From NCBI GenBank assembly GCA_937916415.1, contig CALGGH010000097.1, positions 1-22,791 of the forward strand: a DNA stretch of 22,791 nt. Reading direction: 5' to 3'. Position numbers and translations under genes: made by a program. Below, in pieces: positions 12,601 through 17,184 of this stretch (positions are counted from its first letter, which is position 1; every line of letters begins with the position of its first letter). The notes under the pieces were generated by a model. It saw only the letters and a program-made list of their open reading frames with translations. It ran no database searches and had not been told where the DNA came from. The DNA is from an uncultured Lachnospiraceae bacterium. Its GTDB lineage: Bacteria > Bacillota > Clostridia > Lachnospirales > Lachnospiraceae.

Positions 12601-14667
12601 AAGGAAGATAAGCTTCTGCCTAAGTTCTGGCAGCGAGGACAGGAGATCACCTATTACGTATCCGAGAACGTTCCTGACGAGGCTAAGTACGTGCAGACGG
12701 ATGCCGATGGCAACAGAATCTACGAGGCCGTTAAGGCTGCGGACAAAAATGGCCTGACGGCAGATCTCTACAACGTGCCGCTGACCGAGCTGACCGTATC
12801 TAAGAGCTGGGATGCTGATGAGGGCTTCCATGGCGGAGTAAACAGCGTCGACGTAAGGCTGTTGGCTGATGGCAGGCAGTACACTACCGCCAGGATTGAG
12901 GAAGCAAATGGATGGTCATACACCTTCACGAACCTGCCTGCATATAAGGCAGACGGCACGGCCATTAAGTACACGGTAGAAGAGACCAGCTCATTTACGG
13001 ACAAAGGCTATGCCGCACCTGCATACAGGACAGATAATGGTGCGATCATCATCACCAATACCGCCACGCCCGTGAAGCTCAGCATAGAGAAACAGTGGCT
13101 GGGAGACAAGGAATCATCCAGGCCTGCCAGCATTGACGTCAAGATACTGACCAGCGTACAGCTCAATACGAATGCCGCTTCGATAGCAGACAGGATCAAG
13201 AAGGCATTTGGCAGGGATTCAGACAGCTGGTATGAATACAAGAAGATAACCCTTACCGCAGCCGATGGATGGAAGGCGACCGTTGAAGGACTTCCGAGAT
13301 ATGCCAGGATCGGTAACCAGACTGTAGAGGTTGCATATGCCCTTGAAGAGATCAACGTTCCTGACGGATACACGTCTGCAACCAACATAGACGGCAACGA
13401 TGCAGTAATCATCAATACCGGTGATACGTCAGTAGCAGGCTTCAAGTCCTGGGATGACGGTTCCAACGTGGCAGGCTATCGCCCCGGTTCCGCAGAATTC
13501 TCGGCATTGATACAGCTCTATCAGGACGGCAAGGCATACATGACCGGAGCTGACGCAGATCACTTCAGATGGCTGGATACCGCTGGAGATACCTGGAATT
13601 TCGAGTTCCATGACCTGCCTGCAGGATTTGACTACACGATCGGTGAGATCGGCAGCGTGCTTGGATATGGCGAGCCTACCGTAAACGGTTATACCATCAA
13701 GAACCCAATGCAGTTCACCGAACTGACCGTAACCAAGAACTGGGATGATGAGAATAACGCATACAAGACCAGACCTGACCAGATCAGCTTCAGGCTGCTG
13801 GCAGACGGCAGGCAGGCAAGCATATCGGGAGTTACTCCGATAGTAGTGCTTGGCAATCAGAACGGAGCAAGCTACACCTGGAAGAACCTGCCCGTGCTTG
13901 ACAAGACCGGCAAAACCATAAGCTATTCGGTAGAGGAAGTTTCGATTCCTTCGAGGTATACGGCAACCGTGAGCGGAAGTGGAACAAGCTATGCCGTGAC
14001 CAACAGGTTCCGTCCTTCCAATACTTCCGTAAGCGTGATGAAGGTTTGGGATGATCAAAATGACGCAGCCGGATTGAGGCCTCGTTCGATAGAGGTAGCG
14101 CTTACCAGAAACGGAGAGGACATCGACACTGTTACGCTTAACAGCTCAAACGGATGGAGTCATACATGGTCAGACCTGACCACGATGCTTCCCGATGGCA
14201 GCGGCACTACCGCAAACTACTCCGTAAGGGAGATCACGCAGCTGCTCGGATACAGCGTGAGCGTGGATGGAAACGGCACGTCCTATACGATAACGAACTA
14301 CTACAGGATGCCCGGCAATCCTGATACCCCGACGACACCTGATACTCCGACTACGCCTGATACCCCGACGACACCCGGTACTCCGACGACACCCGATAAT
14401 TCGACGACGCCTGACAATCCGTCCACTCCGGAGAATCCGAGGACGCCTGCTCAGGAACCGTACAACATACCTGACGAGCCTACTCCTCTGGCAGGACTTT
14501 CACAGGTACTCGGTGCAAGACGTGCGGCAGCCGGATCGGTACTCGGAGCCAGACGTTCGCCTCAGACCGGCGATCAGTCAAACGCAGCGGCATTTGCGGC
14601 AGCAATGGCATCAGCCGGAGCAATGATGGGCGCATGGTTCGCGATGAGGAAAAAGAAAAAAGGTTAA
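634..14667 (+). CDS. Giant sortase-anchored surface protein with 29 Cna_B-type repeats
   Basis: A 4,677-residue cell-wall protein, probably an adhesin or long fibre. The start at 634 is preferred over an in-frame ATG at 619 because GGAG lies 9 bp upstream and the protein then begins with a normal signal peptide (MKRRKTKLWKK, hydrophobic core, cleavage near AYA at residue 35). Order of parts: an acidic linker; two related N-terminal domains (about 190-395); a region containing VTATLQHANAIPDDAEF and FSVFAITAG; a choice-of-anchor-A-like domain (about 602-1003, with GLLLAPEAYV and GEIIANKL then GGMEIH) carrying an inserted small domain (about 650-770); three FctA/Spy0128-like pilin segments (about 1030-1215, 1226-1384, 1388-1489); 29 Cna_B domains (about 1491-4557); a PDTPTT linker; two VLGARR motifs; SPQTG (4642-4646); a membrane helix; and KKKKG. 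(S/P)PxTG motifs are substrates of Clostridial class B-type sortases. No sortase gene is in the window. The ligand is unknown. A strong terminator follows 12 bp after the stop. Confidence 0.93.
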   Translation: MKRRKTKLWKKALVGFMSLTMFLGNLSSLSVEAYAAELDLEDEFTEEEGTGGFGESDFDIDDSQVVTLGGAEGAYELDESVTYNVIYHDAEGNEIGSSEFSSGAYLEFPATSGDVTWVDENGYLYSSDTQVITDLSLFASNNNADMDADLNAVSEDEAASEDETGLEEETTAGESAPEFNPDYEYQYGLTITVVDADGDAIPGHETAELDRFTGLLDLSDPKNPPISIADYDYVGARLGNVDVSSIRADENGEVIELTAGSEVYNVDTDVNLTLVYESVFAAVELTATVIDEFGDPINSNYIDMQLPEFNSDGILVLDDANVPPVANIKIREGLFRSVKYSYVKTTLDGRTITALKAEVAKDGVDVYYSYTTDGGQWTPVTEDAVVYFEYTDGRKSVYTYEDDKVAVTATLQHANAIPDDAEFKVTQITSGNAFEAYIEALNRSRDEETPEYTAENTLLYDVAFLVYEKDKDGNVIGDPVEYEPASGSVKVVFDFKDNQLTDQGVESEENVEVKHLTLNEKTRGTADTNLNAAENASARDITVSEVANQSASVGGSETVEFVAEEFSVFAITAGNSQGNYWAGTATFTKSSITSSLNGTHDLLDYAIVAKEYDSQHHVEGNARVAKWINPSNGAQMNQAQTGRLGTNNQVNSITITKKVISGEDGTFLFGFFDGGTQVGNRISITTSGLTGTATLSRSNDDYSAVFSALSSGTTLNVYEIYNNAPVVDGGRAGDYVVSYDYYDSSSDAATELSDNGTQMYVGDFVNTGEGDIQFPVDKFGTSLDNVYLGYMERNNNRVNISNDKRVYFDYNETAFNSIHVDPGLSATIDADVDAVAEFSKTLATAKNGDTSTNGSDVNVINLKSTNGNLYNDINNAHFVTSSASGVKNVISGLVDSGEFLVINIAIPEGTDTYTMTSQDIYFDGYNVQHDDGYSRLGSYIIFNLVRPNADYTSFTPFDGTVNVGSWTAGLLLAPEAYVNQSGGYWVGEIIANKLYHGGMEIHKKTLTNVSNVNVSVTNTGVPVVEDDEATLDLTITKKLIDDRTNEAAADYLWPEEGFSFMVSKYICDDPGDVHGGEIMRDANDIPDLPGMVNGVKTVTITKDQAGQPVSVGTVSITGEAAWNDSRMLNYYVEDNESNETLDHKYFAFMYKIEENTCSNSNIQTAEKPYYVKYFLNCKKVEEGNKTKYYVWFDGPHVADAVVEGTVCQPVDVVVENHYLNNDNGTGTIELTKKLDGVDTDDSVMYQFRMFGQDSTRYCLRDGANIVFSSNKRDKVEYRLTEEKINNDYREVFWFDLYGNETIKISGLPALKPGRRTDGSAITNEFIIQEVKSQSNADEVRVESLINTQNATWNNENYGAGFDLDVLTKDFWDNKYASITYVNVYYGDLTIEKTISGYDGELTDGQRRQITFTVTGPSFPTGTTITYDQFTDGKYTFNKILRGEYTVTESGQDIDRNYTCTTTYSNDQKTAMVGDEAHPGSIKITNTYTKAPIQITVVKDWQDNNNQDGKRPASINVVLLANGRPYGVAVTLNAGNDWSHTWTGLDKYSGGEEIAYTAQELDVPEYTSSIIKNDKTIIITNTRNPDKVIVSGNKTWSDNYGETENADGIRPSEVTVEVYDGTNKVGETVAKASEGWHWQYAGTDGEGLDKFRNGQEIAYTVKEVPVAGYTSSVTGDVANGFTVSNTHVPERVSISVKKVWDDDDDRDGIQPDAVTINLLKNGEATDKSVTLNAGNSWQGSFTDLEKYTFAEDGEKTLNSYTVAETSVPAGYTVAITGSAAAGYTVTNTHVPVKTTVTGFKHWEDDNDRDGYRPTEITATLYADGISTGKTATAIATNGWKWEFGELEKFSKTRGENGEVKEVVYTVQESTAYANSDKYETTINGLDVTNTHVPVKTSVTVQKTWNDKHDQDGIRPPEVTLALYADGVPALDANGKAITVTLTGANAVDSEEHEHEWTHTLENLNKYSGQIKDGKPVEIVYTVQEDSVPDGYTKDEKGLEVVNLHETEKTKVTVTKKWEDSGNAFGIRPQSVEITLYKGEGEGKTAIANKTVTLTGTGNEWSHTFDNLEKYENGGREIVYSAEESAVQLYEGSGEANKGNNYTITNKYELQYVSVSGIKNWSDDSNAHKSRPDSITLDLWKKVGDAEAVHAGSYPITPGEDDAKTDSWNWIIGDLPKYENGQQVIYTVKEPTVPNYTLGTFNAGSQDENGNTVGVVINNEYTPGFTSVTVNKSWIDGEGEKGQDGIRPDSIEVTLTKRTSSEVVSEESITLPQNGRWSYTWERLPLKYNNEEVTYSVDEKTVPDGYEKSFSTDGFTIINTHVPETISIEGTKVWNDDGDQDGLRKTVKIALYVVGTDEAGAPTETMVDSTEVDSDLTWKFENVAKYADGMLIQYKVRELEVPTGYRATPAEEIINLAEDTDRVDGITFTNEHTPYVVNIEGKKIWADGSDQDGKRPTSITVVLKADGTKVDSKTVSGEGNEWSFAFYNLPKKVKDGNGSRNIVYTVEEAKGTDLKELGYEVTYGQPDIDNNVYSCTITNTHEPELISINGTKTWVDAGDQDGFRPDKLKVILTGTAGENYTQRYESTINASDDWSYSFTNLPKYHDRTEITYVISEEGENAKVTEGNSGYTLTMDGYNMTNTHEPEKISISGTKEWADADNRDGKRPDSVIIDLFAEHAKTADNPDGLVQSTEASASNKDASGKWTWAFTDLDKYHAGNLITYTVKERSVDGYSVAPVSETVTGVSRNDIAFVNTHEPEKTSVKVEKTWDDAGNEGARPEAGIKVQLLANGEACGAPVTITAPDWSTTFDDLDKYENGAKITYSVSETPITVSETDNKVLYTAAYGDPVVTTTEAGELITLPITNTYNPGLVKVSGVKVWNDADDKAGFRPGSIMVELLENGDETGRRVETKADAWTFEFEDLPQYKNGRLVEYGVKEVGAPSVYTPSVVKDEQNAYYFTITNTYVPEEISIKVIKDWDDANNQDGKRGPVEIRLQGRASINETYKQVKDETKILEAEDSWTYTFDSLPKYYGGVEVEYTVTETGMPTGYELVSTGDAVVQGIRTITFTNKHEPELTRVTVKKEWNDDQNQDGVRPQFVEVQLVTDGEGGQTVKLDAENGWTHTFDNLAVYKAGEEIGYSVVEVDSFEKEVDGSTDKATAVKFTTGEGNAARTAEYLVRTESIIDEETGYKTVTITNSYVPETMNISGTKYWDDNNNQDNLRPENLTITLKNGDTDGVVGTFVTNADKKWAWNFNDLPVYKNGVRINYVISEDGSITGYTPVVSAQQAIEAASAVKTGQVTDVTGIEFKNHHDVEKVSIEGIKEWNDASDQDGKRAPVTIELYKGDEKIASTTASVEDNATWSFTNLDRYENGEAIVYVVKETTKIDEYEASADITVDLNEYDPTTKVISDLKFTNTHAPETVDVTVRKDWDDAENQDGKRPDSIELQLQANGVAYGDAVTLNGTPNWEYTFTGLPKYANGVEIGYTVREQKVTDYTTTYKDIKPDGAGHYDYANEVATVKNSYTPGKTGLTVHKVWDDANNQDGKRSNQITVTLLADGERTDNKVILNEDNGWTASFTDLDEYEAGQPIIYTVVEDELIPEYDVTYSYENGSEEGLPYVTITNKHESANTSVSGKKTWADVSDQDGKRPASITIRLLQDGKEIDTRTVTEQDGWKWTFGKSTDANGNEIETLPRFANGEEIEYTITEDAVSEYTTTVNGYDVTNTHTPETVKVDGSKTWNDGGNQDGARPKKITVYLKADGKTSLTREVDVADDGSASWSFTGLPKYQNGTEVEYTIDEAPVEGYEKTVSGYDLINTHETEKTDITVKKNWRDDNDQDGIRPGSVWVQLYANDVKSDKALVELNENNDWTYVFEKLDKYDAGNLISYSVKEVSAPGEDGKADQTVDRNGKSDTYAVTYGGLGTALLTITNTHEPEYVGLEINKTWLGGNDKATAQVVNVNIEGRLKDGTVVVGPVAKSVSAAAGWKLEITKEDKLLPKFWQRGQEITYYVSENVPDEAKYVQTDADGNRIYEAVKAADKNGLTADLYNVPLTELTVSKSWDADEGFHGGVNSVDVRLLADGRQYTTARIEEANGWSYTFTNLPAYKADGTAIKYTVEETSSFTDKGYAAPAYRTDNGAIIITNTATPVKLSIEKQWLGDKESSRPASIDVKILTSVQLNTNAASIADRIKKAFGRDSDSWYEYKKITLTAADGWKATVEGLPRYARIGNQTVEVAYALEEINVPDGYTSATNIDGNDAVIINTGDTSVAGFKSWDDGSNVAGYRPGSAEFSALIQLYQDGKAYMTGADADHFRWLDTAGDTWNFEFHDLPAGFDYTIGEIGSVLGYGEPTVNGYTIKNPMQFTELTVTKNWDDENNAYKTRPDQISFRLLADGRQASISGVTPIVVLGNQNGASYTWKNLPVLDKTGKTISYSVEEVSIPSRYTATVSGSGTSYAVTNRFRPSNTSVSVMKVWDDQNDAAGLRPRSIEVALTRNGEDIDTVTLNSSNGWSHTWSDLTTMLPDGSGTTANYSVREITQLLGYSVSVDGNGTSYTITNYYRMPGNPDTPTTPDTPTTPDTPTTPGTPTTPDNSTTPDNPSTPENPRTPAQEPYNIPDEPTPLAGLSQVLGARRAAAGSVLGARRSPQTGDQSNAAAFAAAMASAGAMMGAWFAMRKKKKG
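5104..14306 (+). repeat. Array of 29 Cna_B-type domain repeats (about 90-125 codons each)
   Basis: The repeat consensus is a first strand with K-x-W, a D-x-x-x-D-G-x-R-P loop, a strand ending in L-x-A-D-G, W-x-x-x-F-x-x-L-x-K-Y, then Y-T-V-x-E and a closing T-N-T-H. Approximate repeat starts are 5104, 5390, 5698, 6004, 6310, 6655, 6958, 7297, 7600, 7927, 8257, 8563, 8902, 9238, 9532, 9850, 10231, 10570, 10891, 11206, 11512, 11815, 12088, 12430, 12778, 13072, 13423, 13711 and 14020. Every unit keeps K-x-W, the Glu after Y-x-x-x and the terminal Asn, the residues used for intramolecular isopeptide bonds in Cna_B domains. Units differ considerably, so the array is old rather than a recent slippage product. 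The DxDG loop is lost or altered mainly in units 24-27. Confidence 0.92.
14320..14445 (+). repeat. PDTPTT hexapeptide (18-bp) repeats in the wall-spanning linker
   Basis: Seven 6-residue units: PDTPTT three times, then PGTPTT, PDNSTT, PDNPST and PENPRT. The first four units are nearly identical in DNA with an 18-bp period; the last three have decayed. Proline/threonine-rich stretches of this type usually span the peptidoglycan in sortase substrates, and the near-identical units are candidates for length variation by slippage. Confidence 0.93.
14506..14556 (+). repeat. Duplicated VLGARR motif just before the sorting signal
   Basis: The hexapeptide VLGARR occurs at 14506-14523 and 14539-14556 (residues 4625-4630 and 4636-4641), separated by AAAGS. 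The second copy abuts SPQTG. The two copies use different synonymous codons at the Gly and Ala positions, so the protein motif seems to be held by selection rather than by fresh duplication. Its function is unknown to me; it could be read by the sortase or by a processing protease. Confidence 0.75.
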
Positions 14668-14679
14668 CTGATTCACCAT

Positions 14680-14709
14680 GGGGCTGTCGAAAGACAGCCC
14701 CTTTATTTT
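14680..14709 (+). terminator. Strong intrinsic terminator of the giant gene
   Basis: A perfect 9-bp stem, GGGGCTGTC (14680-14688) and GACAGCCCC (14693-14701), closes on a GAAA tetraloop and is followed by TTTATTTT (14702-14709). It lies 12 bp after the stop codon and separates the surface protein from the foldase gene. Confidence 0.95.
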
Positions 14710-14738
14710 GCGTGATTTCACCAAAAAAACATATTTTT

Positions 14739-14765
14739 TTGATACAAAGTAGTGTATACTATAAG
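14739..14765 (+). promoter_or_regulatory. Candidate promoter of the foldase gene
   Basis: TTGATA (14739-14744) is followed 15 bp later by TATAAG (14760-14765). An alternative -10, TATACT (14755-14760), would pair with the T-run TTTTTT (14733-14738) at 16 bp. The region is AT-rich and lies between a terminator and a gene with its own strong ribosome site, so a promoter must be near. The exact hexamers are uncertain. Confidence 0.4.
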
Positions 14766-14814
14766 AGTTGCGTGTAATGCGCGGAAAGCAAAGTATCATT
14801 GAGGAGTGAACGTT

Positions 14815-16392
14815 ATGAGTGCAGAAGATATCAAAGAGACGATCGGAGAAGCAGAAGAAAAAGCATCCGATGCAGTGGAGACCGTAGCTGAAACCGTAGC
14901 CGACAAGGCTGAGGAGGTTGTCGAGGAGGTTAAGGATGCCGCAGCCGACAAGGCTGAGGAGGTTGTCGGGGAAGTTAAGGATGCCGCAGCCGACAAGACT
15001 GATGAGGTTGTCGAGGAAGTTAAGGATACCGTAGCCGAAAAGACTGATGAGGCAAAGGAGAGGGTTTCCGAAAAGAGGGAAGAAATCAGGGAGAAGGCTT
15101 CCGAAAAGAAGGAAGAAGTCAGGGAGAAGGTTTCCGAAAAGAAAGAGGAGATCAAGGAAAAGGCTGAGGAAGTCAAGGAAGAGATCAAGGACGGCGGCAA
15201 GAGCAATTCACAGCGCAAGCGTGAACAGCGCCGCAAGGAAGTCGCCAGTGCGAGGCGCAAGGCCAGGACCGCGACGGCCTTATGGTGGTGCCTGGGGGCA
15301 GTTGTTGCCGCCCTGGTCATCTGGGGCATTACGGCTCTGGTCATCAAGCAGCTCAACAGGGTTGCTCCCATCGAGGATTATTCCGCCGGTCTGGATGCAA
15401 ATGGATACATAACGGGCGTTACTGCTGCTGACAAGGTAGAGCTGCCTGATTACAAGAACATCAAGATTCCTTATTCGGAGATAGAATATACCGACGAAAG
15501 CATTGACTCAGACATCGAGACTGAGCTTAAGAATCATGAGGAAATATCCACGGACGCATCCCTGTCCGTTGAGGATGGCGACAAGGTCAACATTTCCTTC
15601 GTGGGAACCGTTGACGGAACTGAATTTGAAGGCGGTTCTTCGGATTCATATGACCTGACCATCGGATCCGGCTCCTTCATAGATGATTTCGAGGATCAGC
15701 TGATCGGTTCTTCGGTTGGTGACGAGGTCGAGGTGAACGTTACCTTCCCCGATGATTATTCCAACGCCGACGTGGCAGGCAAGGACGCGGTGTTCATGGT
15801 CAACATCCTGGGCATCTATGACGCTCCCGAGCTTACCGACGATTTTGTGGCCGAGACGATATCTGCAGACATAGAGGATGCGGACGTATCAACCGTGCAG
15901 GAGTACAGGGACTACATCAGGTCCACTCATGAGGAGGACAACGTCAAGGATTACGTCAAGGATTACCTGATCGACAACACCACGGTCAAGTCCTATCCCG
16001 GCAAGTACGTTAAGACGCTTAAGGGCATCAAGAGATATGATGACGAGCAGTCATACGAGTACATGAACCAGATGTACCAGTCATATTATGGATATTCCGT
16101 ATATGAGTCATTTGAGGATTACGTAGGCATGACCATGGATGAATACTTCAAGGACCTGACCGATCAGTCCAAGGACACTGCCAAGGAAAACATGATCTAT
16201 CAGGCCATCGTGGAGAAAGAGAATGCCGTAGCGGATGCCGCTTACTATAAGGCATACCTGACCGGCGAAGGCAATGACGAGACCTACTATGACACTCAGG
16301 TGGAGACTTCCGGCGAACCCTTCGTATTACAGCAGGCCATTCAGCAGAAGGCTCTTGAGATCGCCGTGGCAGGCGCCAGCGTAGAGAAATAA
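14815..16392 (+). CDS. Membrane-tethered trigger-factor/FKBP-type foldase with repetitive cytoplasmic helix
   Basis: A 525-residue single-pass membrane protein. ATG 14815 is chosen because GAGGAG (14801-14806) sits 8 bp upstream; the in-frame GTG at 14806 overlaps that site. Residues 1-154 are highly charged and predicted helical: 15-residue repeats (about 29-82), then 11-residue repeats (about 84-126), then an Arg/Lys-rich stretch. Residues 155-178 form one hydrophobic helix (ALWWCLGAVVAALVIWGITALVI). The basic flank predicts N-terminus in, C-terminus out. Residues 252-336 match the FKBP-type peptidyl-prolyl isomerase domain of trigger factor (VEDGDKVNISFVGTVDG, EFEGG, FEDQLIG, VTFPDDY), and 337-525 resemble its C-terminal chaperone arms (APELTDDFV). 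The ribosome-binding N-domain of true trigger factor is absent. The role is probably folding of exported proteins outside the membrane, as PrsA does; the adjacent giant adhesin is a possible client, which is inference. Confidence 0.85.
   Translation: MSAEDIKETIGEAEEKASDAVETVAETVADKAEEVVEEVKDAAADKAEEVVGEVKDAAADKTDEVVEEVKDTVAEKTDEAKERVSEKREEIREKASEKKEEVREKVSEKKEEIKEKAEEVKEEIKDGGKSNSQRKREQRRKEVASARRKARTATALWWCLGAVVAALVIWGITALVIKQLNRVAPIEDYSAGLDANGYITGVTAADKVELPDYKNIKIPYSEIEYTDESIDSDIETELKNHEEISTDASLSVEDGDKVNISFVGTVDGTEFEGGSSDSYDLTIGSGSFIDDFEDQLIGSSVGDEVEVNVTFPDDYSNADVAGKDAVFMVNILGIYDAPELTDDFVAETISADIEDADVSTVQEYRDYIRSTHEEDNVKDYVKDYLIDNTTVKSYPGKYVKTLKGIKRYDDEQSYEYMNQMYQSYYGYSVYESFEDYVGMTMDEYFKDLTDQSKDTAKENMIYQAIVEKENAVADAAYYKAYLTGEGNDETYYDTQVETSGEPFVLQQAIQQKALEIAVAGASVEK
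14899..15060 (+). repeat. 45-bp (15-residue) repeats in the foldase N-terminus
   Basis: Three full 45-bp units at 14899-14943, 14944-14988 and 14989-15033 plus a partial fourth encode ADKAEEVVEEVKDAA-like segments. The first two differ at only two or three bases, which points to recent tandem duplication. The units give an amphipathic, Lys/Glu/Ala-rich helix. Confidence 0.92.
15064..15192 (+). repeat. 33-bp (11-residue, hendecad) repeats in the foldase N-terminus
   Basis: Units at 15064-15096, 15097-15129 and 15130-15162 encode VSEKREEIREK, ASEKKEEVREK and VSEKKEEIKEK, with a degenerate fourth (AEEVKEEIKD). An 11-residue period is typical of LEA-like and apolipoprotein-like extended helices and of right-handed coiled coils. 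Confidence 0.92.
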
Positions 16393-16474
16393 AACGAATC
16401 GGAGAACTGAATCGTAACTACGGTGTGGCTCTCTGATGCAGCTGTCGGGAAAGCAGACAAGCAAGATGATCAGA

Positions 16475-17011
16475 TTAATTATTGACAGATCCTTTATTAG
16501 AGATCTCAGTCTTTAACTGAGCGGAGAGGTCAAGAAGCTCCTGCGTGACCTCGGGCGTCAGGCCGGACACCTCGGCACCGGAGATCAGATCTATTATCCT
16601 GGACATGATGGCATTTTCCCTTTCGAGGGATTTCCTGTACTCGGCAAGGGTTATCTGAGTCTGGATCCTTTTCTTCAGGACGTCTGCCACGAAGGGCTTG
16701 GTGACGTAATCAACGACGCCTTCGTTGAAGCCCTGTACTTCCGTTTCGAAATTATTATCAGCAGTCAGGAATATGACCGGTATGTCCTTGTAGGCCGGCG
16801 TCCCCTTTAAGGTCTCGAGTACCTGATGACCGTCCACCTCCGGCATCATGATGTCGAGCAGGATCAGGTCCGGAATGGTATGGGAGAGGACCTTGAGTCC
16901 GGCTTCAGCCGAGAGGGCACCGATGATCTTGTAGGTATCGCCGATCATATCCTGAGCTGCCCTGACGTTGAACTTGACGTCGTCGATTATGAGTACTGTT
17001 TTCTTGTCCAT
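16475..17011 (-). CDS. Stand-alone response-regulator receiver protein (CheY-like with helical tail)
   Basis: A 178-residue cytoplasmic signalling protein. Residues 1-122 form a complete REC domain: acidic pocket D10/D11, phospho-acceptor D53 in LLDIMMP, switch Thr T83 in FLTAD, and K105 in VTKPF. Residues 123-178 are a predicted helical tail with no recognisable DNA-binding, GGDEF or HD output domain. It probably acts by protein contact or as a phosphorelay module; the [17 protein letters not shown] segment could be a dimerising coiled coil. No histidine kinase is adjacent. It is convergent with the foldase gene (82 bp between stops, no clear terminator seen) and divergent from the phosphofructokinase operon, with overlapping candidate promoters. 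Its ribosome site is modest (AAGG close to the ATG). Confidence 0.88.
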   Translation of the reverse strand: MDKKTVLIIDDVKFNVRAAQDMIGDTYKIIGALSAEAGLKVLSHTIPDLILLDIMMPEVDGHQVLETLKGTPAYKDIPVIFLTADNNFETEVQGFNEGVVDYVTKPFVADVLKKRIQTQITLAEYRKSLERENAIMSRIIDLISGAEVSGLTPEVTQELLDLSAQLKTEISNKGSVNN

Positions 17012-17050
17012 GCCTTGATTTTAGCAGATTGCAAAAGGAGAAACAAGGGT

Positions 17051-17079
17051 TTGACCATGGTTCTTTGGTCTGTTATTAT
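17051..17079 (+). promoter_or_regulatory. Promoter of the phosphofructokinase-phosphorylase operon
   Basis: TTGACC (17051-17056) and TATTAT (17074-17079) are separated by exactly 17 bp, each with five of six matches to the housekeeping sigma consensus. The start codon lies about 105 bp downstream, leaving a leader of roughly 100 nt that ends in AAGGAGG (17169-17175), 9 bp before ATG 17185. Confidence 0.6.
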
Positions 17080-17105
17080 TATAGAGTTGAAATGCGCCCG
17101 GTCAG
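17078..17105 (-). promoter_or_regulatory. Candidate promoter of the receiver gene, overlapping the divergent promoter
   Basis: On the minus strand a perfect TATAAT (plus coordinates 17078-17083) is preceded by CTGACC (17100-17105) with a 16-bp spacer. A second possibility closer to the gene is TTGTTT, 17 bp, TAAAAT, but that would start transcription almost at the ATG. The chosen promoter overlaps the -10 of the plus-strand promoter. Confidence 0.42.
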
Positions 17106-17184
17106 GGTGAGGCAGGGCCGGGATCCGGGCCGGCGCAGCATTAATCGCATCACAAAATTAATATATTTAAGGAGGACACTCACA

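Noticed and set aside
14796..15371. 191-codon minus-strand frame rich in Ser/Thr/Ala opposite the foldase repeats
   Set aside because: It is simply the antisense reading of the 45-bp and 33-bp repeats; it overlaps the promoter and ribosome site of the real gene.
16393..16474. Terminator between the convergent foldase and receiver genes
   Set aside because: I searched the 82 bp and found only weak, interrupted pairings without a T-tract on either strand.
17029..17184. Upstream extension of the phosphofructokinase frame
   Set aside because: It would include the promoter and has no ribosome site or family similarity; ATG 17185 has AAGGAGG at ideal spacing.
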